This document shows, piece by piece, positions 8,105 to 15,923 of a DNA stretch of 16,497 bases (its first letter is position 1; each line of letters begins with the position of its first letter). Source of the stretch: Chloroflexota bacterium (GTDB taxonomy: Bacteria > Chloroflexota > Chloroflexia > Thermomicrobiales > UBA6265). Position numbers and translations under genes: made by a program. The notes beneath the pieces were generated by a model. The model saw only the letters and a program-made list of their open reading frames with translations. It did not search any database and had not been told where the DNA came from. Location of the stretch: assembly GCA_023389575.1 (NCBI GenBank), contig JAEWEG010000076.1, positions 1-16,497 on the forward strand, written 5' to 3'.

Positions 8105-8125
8105 CGCGCAACAATGTTGCCCGCG
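8105..8125 (+). promoter_or_regulatory. Second leader hairpin directly before the DUF6508 ribosome binding site
   Basis: CGCGCAAC (8105-8112) pairs with GTTGC plus CGCG (8116-8125) around an AAT loop, with a small bulge on the right side. It ends 5 bases before the AGGAGG at 8131-8136. A hairpin here could influence ribosome access or RNA stability. Function is inferred from position only. Confidence 0.3.
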
Positions 8126-8130
8126 CCAGA

Positions 8131-8136
8131 AGGAGG
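8131..8136 (+). promoter_or_regulatory. Strong Shine-Dalgarno AGGAGG that fixes the start of the DUF6508 gene
   Basis: Perfect AGGAGG, 10 bases before the ATG at 8147. Upstream in-frame ATGs at 8081 and 8114 lie within or between the hairpins and lack such a site. This argues for the shorter 146-residue product. Confidence 0.75.
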
Positions 8137-8146
8137 AGCAATAACC

Positions 8147-8587
8147 ATGCGCCAACACGAGGAACCCCAGGACCTCTCCCCAACCGGCATCGCCAGGCTG
8201 CGCTCGATCGTCGAGGGCCTGTCCGTCCCTAGCGGCACCGGAATCGCTCACCGCTCAGGTGATACGGTCAGCGAAGGCGGCCTCATGACCGCCCAGGTCG
8301 ACAGCGACGCACTCATCGCGGATGCCTTGCACCTGCTCTACGACCATCACCTCATCATCCCCTTCGACTGGGAAAGGTGGGACGAGGGTCGCGCCATTTT
8401 CAGCAACGACGCCCCGGACCGTTTCGCGACGCTCGACCGGCTCACCGTGCTGAAGCTGCTCACCACCGTCGCTCGCAACGACCGCTTCTCGGCCGGAGCC
8501 TGGACCGCCCTCTTCGACCACGGCGATGGCCAGAAGCTCCTGCGACGTCTCCTCGACCTCGAAACCAATCCTCCAGACCTCTCCTGA
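8147..8587 (+). CDS. DUF6508 domain-containing protein
   Basis: Small soluble protein, 146 residues, of unknown function. From about residue 50 to 138 it matches my memory of the DUF6508 family: a helical segment, then IPFDWERW at 71-78, then a leucine-rich helix with LLTTVARNDRF at 104-114, and a final LLRRLLDL near 131-138. The first 45 residues are variable and look disordered. There is no signal peptide, membrane helix or metal motif. It is separated from the flavoprotein by 105 bases holding two hairpins, so it need not share that transcript in equal amount. The family assignment rests on remembered motifs and has no experimental function behind it. Confidence 0.75.
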   Translation: MRQHEEPQDLSPTGIARLRSIVEGLSVPSGTGIAHRSGDTVSEGGLMTAQVDSDALIADALHLLYDHHLIIPFDWERWDEGRAIFSNDAPDRFATLDRLTVLKLLTTVARNDRFSAGAWTALFDHGDGQKLLRRLLDLETNPPDLS

Positions 8588-8660
8588 ACGCTCTCCCCGT
8601 TCGCGATTATCTGGCCTGGAACCTTCACCCGCGAATCCCCGCCTTGCCTGCATGCATTTA

Positions 8661-8738
8661 GTGCCTATGGCACGAACTCATTGGAAATTGACCTCCCTAA
8701 GCCGCTACCATGTGCCGCGCATTGGTGACCAAACACCA
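8661..8738. promoter_or_regulatory. Small inverted repeats between DUF6508 and acyltransferase genes
   Basis: Within the 183-base gap 8588-8770 there are two short perfect inverted repeats: GTGCC-TAT-GGCAC (8661-8673) and TGGTG-ACCAAA-CACCA (8723-8738). Neither is followed by a T tract. They may be a weak terminator and an operator, respectively, or chance. A TTGGAA (8681-8686) with TACCAT (8706-8711) is promoter-like, but the 19-base spacing is poor. Confidence 0.2.
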
Positions 8739-8770
8739 GTGCTGGGTCCCAATCGACACATGGAGTTCAA

Positions 8771-10918
8771 ATGGTCGCTACTTCAACGACCGTGCTTTCA
8801 GCATCGCCACACACTCCGGAAACCCCTCAACCTCGCAAATTCCGGCCAGATATCGAGGGCCTCCGCGCGATCGCGGTGGTCATGGTCGTGCTCGAACACG
8901 CTGGGCTGTCGCTGCTGAGCGGCGGTTACATCGGCGTCGATGTCTTCTTCGTCCTCTCCGGCTTCCTCATCACGAGCCTCCTCCTCAAGGAGATCCAGGC
9001 CACGGGGCACATCTCCCTGGGGCAGTTCTATGCCCGACGCGCCCGGCGTCTGCTACCCGCCGCGTCGCTCGTCCTCGTCGCCACCGTCGCCTTCTCCTTC
9101 CTGTGGCTCGGCGCGGCGCGCGGTGGCCGCATCGCCACCGACGCCATTTGGGCGTCGCTCTTCGCCAGCAACTTCCGCTCCATCGAACAGGGAACGGACT
9201 ATCTGGGCGCGCAGCTTCCGCCGTCTCCTCTCCAGCACTACTGGTCGCTCGCGGTGGAAGAGCAGTTCTACGTCGTCTGGCCCCTCCTCATCATGGGCGC
9301 GGCCATGGTGTTCAAACGTATCCCCCTGCGACTGCGCCTGGGCGTGGTTCTCACCATCCTGATCGCCGGCTCGCTCGCCTGGTCCGTGCACCAGACCGCC
9401 GACGACGCCACCGCCGCCTACTTCTCACCCTTCCCCCGCGCCAGTGAACTCGCCGCCGGAGCCATGCTCGCGGTGGTCGGCCCGTACCTGCTCAGGCTCC
9501 CGCGCCTGCTCGGACACGCCCTCAGCTGGGGCGGACTCGCCACCATCCTGGCCGTGAGCGTCACCTACACCACCGCGACGCCGTTCCCCGGCATCGCCGT
9601 CGTCGTCCCGGTCCTCGGCACGGTCGCCATGGTCGCCGGTGGCACCATCGCGCCGGAAGGCGGAGCCGAGTTCATCCTCCGCCGCGCGCCGTTCCAGTGG
9701 CTCGGCAAGCTCTCCTACTCGCTCTATCTCTGGCACTGGCCCATTCTCGTCATCGCCGCCGGCCGGGCGGGACACGATCTCACCCTTCGCGAGAACCTCG
9801 CCCTCTGTGGTCTGGCCGTCGCGATCTCGGCGATCACGTACGTGCTGGTCGAAGACCCGCTTCGCGGCTGGAAGGCGCTTACCTCCCGCGCGCCGCAGAT
9901 CAGCGTCGGCTTCGGCGTCGCCCTGGTCGCGCTCTCGCTTGGCGCCACCGCGCTCATGGCCATGTTTAACCAAATGCCAGAGGAGGAGATCGTCGACGTC
10001 GCCGAGATCACCGAGCTTCCGTCCTCCGACGGTGTCCTCCTGGCCGTCCACGAGTCCACCCAGCTCACGGATTGGCCGGACCAGCCCGCCAGGCTCGCCA
10101 ACCCCGCCTACAGCGAGGAATGCAATGTCACCCGCGCCGACACCACGTCCTCGGCCTGCGTCCACGGCAACCCAGACGCAGACCGTACCGTCGTGATCTT
10201 CGGCGACTCCCATGGCGCGATGTGGATTCCCGCCTTCGATGAAATTGGTCGTCGCGGCGACTGGCGCGTGGTGCAGCTCACCAAGCCCGGCTGCCAGGTT
10301 CCGGATTACCCGGTCTTCTCGAAATCCCTCGGACGCGAGTACACCGAGTGCGCCGAGTTCCGGCAATGGGCCCTCGGCCAGATCGAAGAGATGGAGCCAG
10401 AGGCCGTCGTCATCACCAGCGCCCGCAAGGGAGCCAACCTCGCCATCGACGGCGAACCGACCGAGGACGGGCTCGAGGAAGCCTGGGCCAGTGGCCTCGG
10501 CTCCGTGATCGACCGCGTGTCGCCGGTCACCGACCGCGTCATCGTCCTCGGCGACATGGCCTATCCCGACGAAGGCGGCATCGACTGCCTCACCGCCCAC
10601 GAGGACGACGTGATGGCGTGCAGCACCCCAATCGAGGATGCCGTCTACGCCGACCACAACGCCATGGAAGAGCGGGTCGCCACCGAGCACGGCGCGCAAT
10701 ACGTTGATGCCATCCAGTGGTTCTGCACCGATACCACCTGCCCGGCCGTCATTGGCGACCTCACCACCCGCCGCGACGCGCACCATGTCGCGGAGAACTA
10801 CGCGTTCTGGCTCTCGATCGCCATCGGCGAGGAAACCGGCCTGCTCGACCCGGACGATACCCCCGCCGCCTCGCCCGAGTCCACGCCCGCCGCCAACCGG
10901 CCCAGGGGTGTGGCGTAA
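8771..10918 (+). CDS. Membrane O-acyltransferase (acyltransferase family 3) with C-terminal SGNH domain
   Basis: Predicted to transfer acyl, usually acetyl, groups to a cell-surface glycan or wall polymer (OafA/OatA-like layout). 715 residues; start at the ATG at 8771 with GGAG 5 bases upstream. Residues about 25-365 show the family hallmarks: RPDIEGLRAIAV (25-36), a His in LEHAG, GVDVFFVLSGFLIT (55-68), YWSLAVEEQFYVVWP (157-171) and SLYLWHWP near 317-324, with about ten membrane helices. After a last helix near 376-398 comes an extracytoplasmic SGNH hydrolase-like domain: GDSH at 478-481 is block I, and D669 with H672 in DAHH is the matching catalytic Asp/His pair. The nucleophile S480 is present, so the domain looks active. 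The end is a short Pro/Thr/Ser tail. The acceptor polymer is unknown; a GT39-type gene lies 3 kb downstream. Confidence 0.93.
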   Translation: MVATSTTVLSASPHTPETPQPRKFRPDIEGLRAIAVVMVVLEHAGLSLLSGGYIGVDVFFVLSGFLITSLLLKEIQATGHISLGQFYARRARRLLPAASLVLVATVAFSFLWLGAARGGRIATDAIWASLFASNFRSIEQGTDYLGAQLPPSPLQHYWSLAVEEQFYVVWPLLIMGAAMVFKRIPLRLRLGVVLTILIAGSLAWSVHQTADDATAAYFSPFPRASELAAGAMLAVVGPYLLRLPRLLGHALSWGGLATILAVSVTYTTATPFPGIAVVVPVLGTVAMVAGGTIAPEGGAEFILRRAPFQWLGKLSYSLYLWHWPILVIAAGRAGHDLTLRENLALCGLAVAISAITYVLVEDPLRGWKALTSRAPQISVGFGVALVALSLGATALMAMFNQMPEEEIVDVAEITELPSSDGVLLAVHESTQLTDWPDQPARLANPAYSEECNVTRADTTSSACVHGNPDADRTVVIFGDSHGAMWIPAFDEIGRRGDWRVVQLTKPGCQVPDYPVFSKSLGREYTECAEFRQWALGQIEEMEPEAVVITSARKGANLAIDGEPTEDGLEEAWASGLGSVIDRVSPVTDRVIVLGDMAYPDEGGIDCLTAHEDDVMACSTPIEDAVYADHNAMEERVATEHGAQYVDAIQWFCTDTTCPAVIGDLTTRRDAHHVAENYAFWLSIAIGEETGLLDPDDTPAASPESTPAANRPRGVA

Positions 10919-11000
10919 GCGCTCGGGGGCTCGCACCTCGCCACACCGCATTCGTCCAGGCGACTGGCTCCCCAACGCGCCCTTGTGATCAGTACACTCT

Positions 11001-11028
11001 TTCCCACGACATTATTCGCGGGAAGGAG
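11001..11028 (+). promoter_or_regulatory. Leader hairpin overlapping the DUF1697 ribosome binding site
   Basis: TTCCCACG (11001-11008) can pair with CGCGGGAA (11017-11024), with one A-C mismatch, around an 8-base AT-rich loop. The Shine-Dalgarno AAGGAG is at 11023-11028, so the right arm covers its first bases. It may hold the site partly closed. No known riboswitch fold is apparent. The Shine-Dalgarno itself is well placed, 8 bases before the ATG at 11037. Confidence 0.35.
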
Positions 11029-11036
11029 TCATCGTC

Positions 11037-11579
11037 ATGCCCACCCATGTCGCCCTGCTCCGGGGCATCAACATCGGCGCGAAGAAGCGAATAAAGATGG
11101 ACGCCCTGCGCGCCCTGATCGAATCGCTCGGACATGAGAATTCCCGAACCTACGTGAACAGCGGCAACGTCGTCTTCACCGCCAGCGACGACGCAAGCAA
11201 CCTCGACCTCGCCGCCACAATCGAAGCCGCCCTTCGCGACCTGCACGGCCTCGACGTCCCCGTTGTCGTCCGGACCGGCTCGGAAATGGCCGAGATCGTC
11301 GCGAACAACCCCTTCCCGAAGGTCGCGGCCACGCCGAAACTGCTCCACGTCAGCTTCCTCTCGGAGGAACCCGGTCCGGCTCTCGTCGATGCCCTCGCCC
11401 AGGTCGAACGCGGGGACGACGAGTACCGCGTCGAAGGCCAGAACATCTACCTCCACTACCCCCACGGGCTGAGCAAGGCCACCTTCATGCTCAACGGCTT
11501 CGACCGCGCCCTGAAAGTCACCTCCACCTCGCGCAACTGGAACACGGTCCTCAAACTCGCCGACATGTCCCGCAAGTAA
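11037..11579 (+). CDS. DUF1697 family protein
   Basis: Soluble 180-residue protein of unknown biochemical role. It carries the whole family signature: ALLRGINIGAKKRIKM at about residues 6-21, an RTYVNSGNVVF strand at 38-48, the NNPFP turn near 90, and HVSFLSEEP shortly after. Length equals the usual DUF1697 size, so it appears complete. A good AAGGAG precedes the start. It lies 118 bases after the acyltransferase gene, with no clear promoter in the gap. DUF1697 genes are typically lone housekeeping-like genes, so no link to neighbours is implied. Confidence 0.92.
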   Translation: MPTHVALLRGINIGAKKRIKMDALRALIESLGHENSRTYVNSGNVVFTASDDASNLDLAATIEAALRDLHGLDVPVVVRTGSEMAEIVANNPFPKVAATPKLLHVSFLSEEPGPALVDALAQVERGDDEYRVEGQNIYLHYPHGLSKATFMLNGFDRALKVTSTSRNWNTVLKLADMSRK

Positions 11580-11594
11580 CACTCTGGCCGCCAT

Positions 11595-11687
11595 TGAATA
11601 AATTCAGCAGATCCCGTCGCCTGAAACCCACCGCAACTTAAAGTGACCCACCCCGTTTACATGAACAGGACAGGCATCATGAATGCC
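11595..11687. promoter_or_regulatory. Two palindromes upstream of the ECF sigma gene
   Basis: The 208-base gap 11580-11787 contains TGAAT-AA-ATTCA (11595-11606) and GGCAT-CATGA-ATGCC (11673-11687). This stretch has lower GC than the genes before it. They are operator-like, but no convincing ECF-type -35/-10 pair (GAAC and GTC at normal spacing) was found, so autoregulation by the sigma factor is not shown. Confidence 0.25.
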
Positions 11688-11787
11688 AGGTCGGTCGAGA
11701 TGCGGAAGGGCGTATCGCATGCAACTCACCTGGCGCGCACGATTTGCCACAGGTTCGGCATATTGGAAAGAAAATGAGACCGAGTCG

Positions 11788-12378
11788 ATGCGGGACGGAA
11801 TGACCGATGATCTGACGCTGGTTCGCCAGGCCCAGCTGAATCCTGATGCCTTCGGTTTGCTCTACGAGCGATACGCACCCGTCGTCTTCCACTACTGCCT
11901 GCGCCGGCTCAGTCATCCTGAAGCAGCCGACGATGCGACCAGCCTCGTCTTCACTCGCGCGATCGCCGCCCTGCCCCGGTTCAGACCAGACCCCCGGCGC
12001 GATGGCTCGACATTTCGCGCCTGGCTCTTCACCATCGCCCACAACGTGGTTGTCGACCATCACCGAAAGTCTCAGCCGCACGTCTCCATTGACCAGCATG
12101 GCGAGGCGCTTGCGTCATCGCCTCACCTGATCGATCCACATGACTCACCCGAAGTGCGGTTCATCCGCTCCGACGAAGACCGCCGGGTCCGGAACATGCT
12201 CGGCAAACTTCCCGATCGCCAGCGAGCAATCGTCGAACTGCGGCTCGCCGGTCTCTCGGGCGCCGAGATCGCCCAAACCCTGAATATGAGCGAATCGGCC
12301 ATCAAGTCCGCCCAGTTCAGGGCCTACGCGTCACTCCGAACGCTTCTCAGCGACACTCGAAACACACCGGAGTCCTAG
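11788..12378 (+). CDS. ECF-type RNA polymerase sigma factor (sigma-70 family)
   Basis: Directs RNA polymerase to a set of promoters, usually in response to an envelope or stress signal. About 196 residues from the ATG at 11788; an ATG at 11800 is also possible because neither has a strong ribosome site. Region 2 is clear: LVRQAQLNPDAFGLLYERYA near the start, then FHYCLRRLSHPEAADDATSL and FRAWLFTIAHNVVVDHHRK, matching regions 2.1-2.4. Region 4 near the end has LPDRQRAIVELRLAGLSGAE, then IAQTLNMSESAIKS, the helix-turn-helix that reads the -35 element. The linker between them is typical. The stop is followed after 2 bases by the start of the putative anti-sigma gene, so the two are probably translationally coupled. 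Confidence 0.92.
   Translation: MRDGMTDDLTLVRQAQLNPDAFGLLYERYAPVVFHYCLRRLSHPEAADDATSLVFTRAIAALPRFRPDPRRDGSTFRAWLFTIAHNVVVDHHRKSQPHVSIDQHGEALASSPHLIDPHDSPEVRFIRSDEDRRVRNMLGKLPDRQRAIVELRLAGLSGAEIAQTLNMSESAIKSAQFRAYASLRTLLSDTRNTPES
12369..12372 (+). promoter_or_regulatory. Ribosome binding site for the putative anti-sigma gene inside the sigma gene
   Basis: GGAG, 8 bases before the ATG at 12381, lies within the last codons of the sigma gene. Its position supports coupled translation of the pair. Confidence 0.6.
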
Positions 12379-12380
12379 CG

Positions 12381-13547
12381 ATGAGCATCAACGATCCCGA
12401 TCAGTTCAGCGAATGGCTCGACGACTTTGTCTCTGGCGGGAACCCGCCCATCAAGGGGCACCCTCGGACCAGGGAGGTGGAACAGGCCGCGGTCGAATTC
12501 CATCGACTTGCTAGCCGCTCCAATGATCAGGTCCGTCAACCATTGAAAAACTCCTCGTGGGATCAGTACATCTCAGCCTTTCCGGAAATCAGCGCGACCG
12601 GCACGAGTCGGCCTCCCGCGAGCCGGAAAAAGGAGGCTCGTTCAAATTTCACGGGAAGCACCGCCGACCGGATTCTCGCCAGCGTCCTGGCGGCCTGCAT
12701 GGTATTAGCCTTGGGTGCCGGAATGTGGCGAATCTCCGGCGAACTGCCGTTCGGTGGCCGTGGCAATCCTCCGGCCACCCTCCCATTCGGATCGAACAGC
12801 CCAGGTTATGGAAGCATCGACCCAGCCGAACTTCCAACCGCCGCGGACTGCACAATCGAACCTCTGACCATCGACGAGGTCATCTGGTACATCCGCGAAC
12901 CGGGTATCGCGTTCCACAGCAGCAGCATGGACGTGCCGGGAACGTTACCAGCGGAAGTTCCAATGGCAACTCCGCCAGCAACCAATCCGCCCACCTACGA
13001 ACCGCAGCCAGCGCCTCAGCAAGAGCTGCTTGCCGCGAGCGAAACCCAGCGCATGTACATTGCCTGCGCCATGGCCAACTCATACTTCCAGTTGTGGGCC
13101 ACCATGTCACCCTATCTCGTCTCCCACACAATCCAGGCATCGCTGCCTGCCCTCACCAGCGAAGAGGAGCTACGCTCGATGTTGGTCGACCTGGAGAAGA
13201 ACGGCCCGCAACCCGCGGCTTCCGACTCGACTCCATATGTCCGTAGCCCTTTCCCGCCGTTGCCAGAAACAATCCCCTTGCGAGGAGTCCAGGTATTGGA
13301 CACGAATCCCTCCAACTCCTGGAAACAATGGGAAACCGTGCTGGCTGTGGCGTATGTCACCTACGAAACCAACGGGGATGTCATGTATCAACCCATCAGC
13401 ATCTTCAGGCTGAACGATGGGACCTACGCCACTCCCAGCACGGACCACCAGATCGAGCTGGAACGGCCGCGCTGCGGTGTCTATCTGTTCACCTGGAATG
13501 AAATCAGATCGAGGTGGCTCATCGACACGCTTCCCTCCTGCGGGTAG
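12381..13547 (+). CDS. Single-pass membrane protein, probable anti-sigma factor of the ECF sigma
   Basis: 388 residues, of no family I can name. A cytoplasmic part of about 95 residues starts with an acidic helix (residues 5-16) and a helical stretch near 31-47. It lacks the H-x3-C-x2-C zinc motif of standard anti-sigma domains. One membrane helix spans about 97-117. The remaining 270 residues are extracytoplasmic, beginning with a Pro/Gly linker, and include Cys157, Cys229, Cys365 and Cys387, which could form two disulfides. An Asn/Pro/Thr-rich insert lies at about 185-215. The C-terminal 90 residues look like an NTF2- or lumazine-like beta/alpha unit (AYVTYETNGDVMYQPISIFR, then RWLIDTLPSCG), which is only an impression. 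The anti-sigma role is inferred from the 2-base gap after the sigma gene and from the topology. Confidence 0.75.
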   Translation: MSINDPDQFSEWLDDFVSGGNPPIKGHPRTREVEQAAVEFHRLASRSNDQVRQPLKNSSWDQYISAFPEISATGTSRPPASRKKEARSNFTGSTADRILASVLAACMVLALGAGMWRISGELPFGGRGNPPATLPFGSNSPGYGSIDPAELPTAADCTIEPLTIDEVIWYIREPGIAFHSSSMDVPGTLPAEVPMATPPATNPPTYEPQPAPQQELLAASETQRMYIACAMANSYFQLWATMSPYLVSHTIQASLPALTSEEELRSMLVDLEKNGPQPAASDSTPYVRSPFPPLPETIPLRGVQVLDTNPSNSWKQWETVLAVAYVTYETNGDVMYQPISIFRLNDGTYATPSTDHQIELERPRCGVYLFTWNEIRSRWLIDTLPSCG

Positions 13548-13629
13548 CGAACGCCTGACCGCCCGCTCCAGTTCAATCCGGGTCTCCATCTCCTAGCCAA
13601 ATCACTCTCACATATGACTGGAAACCACC

Positions 13630-13794
13630 ATGGTTACTCCGAACGGAACTCCCATGCCAAAAAACCATCGATTCTCGACCATCGCCACGCTCATCGCCCT
13701 GTCGCTGATAAGCATTCGTATCGCCTGTGACGCGCTCCACCGCACACTCCCAACGGCCATCGAACACGACTCGCGCGCCGCATCGCCGTCATGA
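13630..13794 (+). CDS. Candidate small membrane protein, coupled by ATGA overlap to the glycosyltransferase
   Basis: A 54-codon reading frame from the ATG at 13630; a 46-residue version starts at 13654, with CGGA just upstream. The product has a basic start (PKNHR), one hydrophobic helix (FSTIATLIALSLISIRIA) and a polar tail ending in ASPS. Its TGA stop overlaps the next gene's ATG (ATGA at 13791-13794), a classic sign of translational coupling. I recognise no family. It may instead act as a leader that sets glycosyltransferase translation, or be a chance frame in a gap. Confidence 0.45.
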   Translation: MVTPNGTPMPKNHRFSTIATLIALSLISIRIACDALHRTLPTAIEHDSRAASPS

Positions 13795-15923
13795 AACGCA
13801 TCCCCTCGAACGCGCATATCCTCGCCTGCATCATCATCCTGGCGGCCCTCTACGCGGGGTCGCGTCTCATTGGCCTCGAGTCCTACGTCACCACAGACGA
13901 ACCGCTATGGCTGGGGAGGTCGGCCAATTTCTACCGGGCGCTCCAGACGGGTGACTTTGTCCACACCTATCAGATGGCCCATCCTGGCGTGCTCACGATG
14001 TGGGCCGGAGCCGCCGCCTACTGGGTCGAACTCCCCGATTGGGCCACCCTGTACCCGAACAACATCAATCAGGTCATCCTCATCGACGAGGTCCTGCGCA
14101 ACCTCGACATCGACCCGCTCCGGATGATGATATCGGCCCGCATCGCCAAGATCCTGCTCCAAACCCTCTTCTTCGGCGTCTCTCTGGCCTTCATCTGGCG
14201 ACTCTTCGGTCCGCCTGTCTTGGTCGTCTCCGGAGCATTGATCGCCTTCGATCCATTCCTCTCGGGGCTAGACTCCGTGCTCCACGTTGATGGCCTTTTC
14301 GCCATCGTCTGCTTCGCCGCCATCCTTGCGCTTGCCCATGCCGTCCGGTCCGGACACACCACCATGGCGCCGTGGATCGTCGCTGGAATTCTCGCCGCCT
14401 GTGCCTGGATGCAACGTTCCACGGGTATCGTCCTCGTCGTGGTGCTCATCGGCTGTCTCGCTGTCTCGGTCCTTCAAGAATATCGGCAATCACCGGAACA
14501 ACACCTGCGCGAACGATTCCAGACCCCCGCATTCTCGGGCATGCTCTGGGGCGGGACGGCATTGGTCACTTCCATCGCCTTGCTCCCGGCGCTCTGGGTC
14601 GATCCGTTCGGCACAATGGGGGCGATGTGGAACTGGTCCAGCGATGCCGCGACTGGCGGGCATGAACTGCCTGCGTTTTTCAATGGCCGGATTGTCTACG
14701 GCGACCCCGGCCCCACCTTCTATCCGACAACCCTTCTCTGGCGACTGACGCCCGTCACGCTCGTTGGCCTCGTCGCGTTCGCCGCCATCTTCACGATGCG
14801 CCTCTCCCGGTGGAAACCACCAACCAGGCCCGTGACGAACCAGGCCGAATCCAAGAGCCTGATGTCCTCTCAAACGATGGCGACCATCGCTGTCCTTGCC
14901 TCGTTCGCCGCCCTGATCGTGCTGGGCATGACGCTCGGCGCGAAAAAGTTCGACCGGTACGTCCTCCCGGTCTATCCGATTCTCGATCTCTTCGCCGCGC
15001 TCGGGTTCGTGGGCGCCCTATCACTGCTTCCCCGGCGATTGCTCGCGCCCCGCCTGGTCCTTCCCGCCGTGGCCAGCATCCTGCTCGTAGGCCAGGCGTG
15101 GGCGACCGCATCGGTACTCCCATGGCGCCTCGACTATTACAATCCGCTTTTTGGTGGCGCGACCGCCGCCGAGATGCAGCTTCAGATGGGATGGGGGCAG
15201 GGCGCGGGCGACGCGCTCGACTGGATCGAACAGCAATTGGAGCCGGGCGATACCGCCGTCATCCAGGGCTCGGGCGCCCGAAGTCCGTACGCCTACCTGC
15301 TCCCCGACGACGTCACCCTTGGCGAGTTCGGGCTGGACACACCCGCCGGCTGGTACGAGACCGACTTTCTCCTCATCGGTATCCAGCAATGGCAGCGCGA
15401 CATCTCTCCCGCCTATCGCCTTGTCCGCGACCTGGACCCTGTCCATGTCATCGAGGTGAACGGAGTTCCGTACTTCAAGGTCTACGCGCCACGAAGGTCC
15501 CCACTGCCCGCGGCCTTGCAACAGCCGACCGCGTGCTCCTTTGTACAGATTGAAGGTCTCCAACTCGCTCAGATCATCGGCCGGGACGCCTCCGTCGATT
15601 TCTACTGGCTCTCGCTCGAAAGCCCGCCTCCAGGCACCGCCACCATCACGGTAACTTTCGTTCCGCTCGATGAGGCGAATCCCGCGCCTGTGATCCAGTC
15701 CACCGCCACGTGGCGGCCAACCACCACCGGGACAATATCGAAAGCCACCGTGCCGCTGCCGGATGACAACGCTCCAGATACGATCGGTACGTACTGGCTC
15801 GACATCACCGTCACGCCCGTTGATACGAACGGCACGGAACTCGGCTCAACAGTCGCTCGCACAACCTCCGAGTGCTACTACCAGCCAGCAAAGGCGAGAT
15901 CAGAGCAGGCGCCAATTAGGTAA
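13791..15923 (+). CDS. GT39/ArnT-like membrane glycosyltransferase with C-terminal soluble domain
   Basis: Predicted GT-C enzyme that moves a sugar from a polyprenyl-phosphate donor to a protein, lipid or glycan at the outer face of the membrane. 710 residues. After the first helix (9-26) the first outer loop carries Asp36-Glu37 in VTTDEPLWLGR, the usual catalytic acid site of the superfamily. A second conserved outer motif is FDPFLSGLDSVLHVDG (153-168), and KKFDRYVLPVYP at 385-396 is typical of the family. About ten helices run up to residue 440. A soluble part then includes a loop domain (about 450-570) and a beta-rich C-terminal domain (about 580-697) bounded by Cys582 and Cys695. The start overlaps the upstream small frame. 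Donor and acceptor are unknown; a surface-protein target such as the Thr-rich stalk product is only a guess. Confidence 0.9.
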   Translation: MKRIPSNAHILACIIILAALYAGSRLIGLESYVTTDEPLWLGRSANFYRALQTGDFVHTYQMAHPGVLTMWAGAAAYWVELPDWATLYPNNINQVILIDEVLRNLDIDPLRMMISARIAKILLQTLFFGVSLAFIWRLFGPPVLVVSGALIAFDPFLSGLDSVLHVDGLFAIVCFAAILALAHAVRSGHTTMAPWIVAGILAACAWMQRSTGIVLVVVLIGCLAVSVLQEYRQSPEQHLRERFQTPAFSGMLWGGTALVTSIALLPALWVDPFGTMGAMWNWSSDAATGGHELPAFFNGRIVYGDPGPTFYPTTLLWRLTPVTLVGLVAFAAIFTMRLSRWKPPTRPVTNQAESKSLMSSQTMATIAVLASFAALIVLGMTLGAKKFDRYVLPVYPILDLFAALGFVGALSLLPRRLLAPRLVLPAVASILLVGQAWATASVLPWRLDYYNPLFGGATAAEMQLQMGWGQGAGDALDWIEQQLEPGDTAVIQGSGARSPYAYLLPDDVTLGEFGLDTPAGWYETDFLLIGIQQWQRDISPAYRLVRDLDPVHVIEVNGVPYFKVYAPRRSPLPAALQQPTACSFVQIEGLQLAQIIGRDASVDFYWLSLESPPPGTATITVTFVPLDEANPAPVIQSTATWRPTTTGTISKATVPLPDDNAPDTIGTYWLDITVTPVDTNGTELGSTVARTTSECYYQPAKARSEQAPIR

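Noticed and set aside
9425..10975. 516-codon minus-strand open frame
   Set aside because: Antisense shadow of the acyltransferase, with no motifs and unusual Gly/Asp/Arg richness.
11661..11777. 38-codon plus-strand frame upstream of the sigma gene
   Set aside because: No ribosome site and no recognisable pattern. The chance of such a short frame is high, and its stop overlaps nothing informative.
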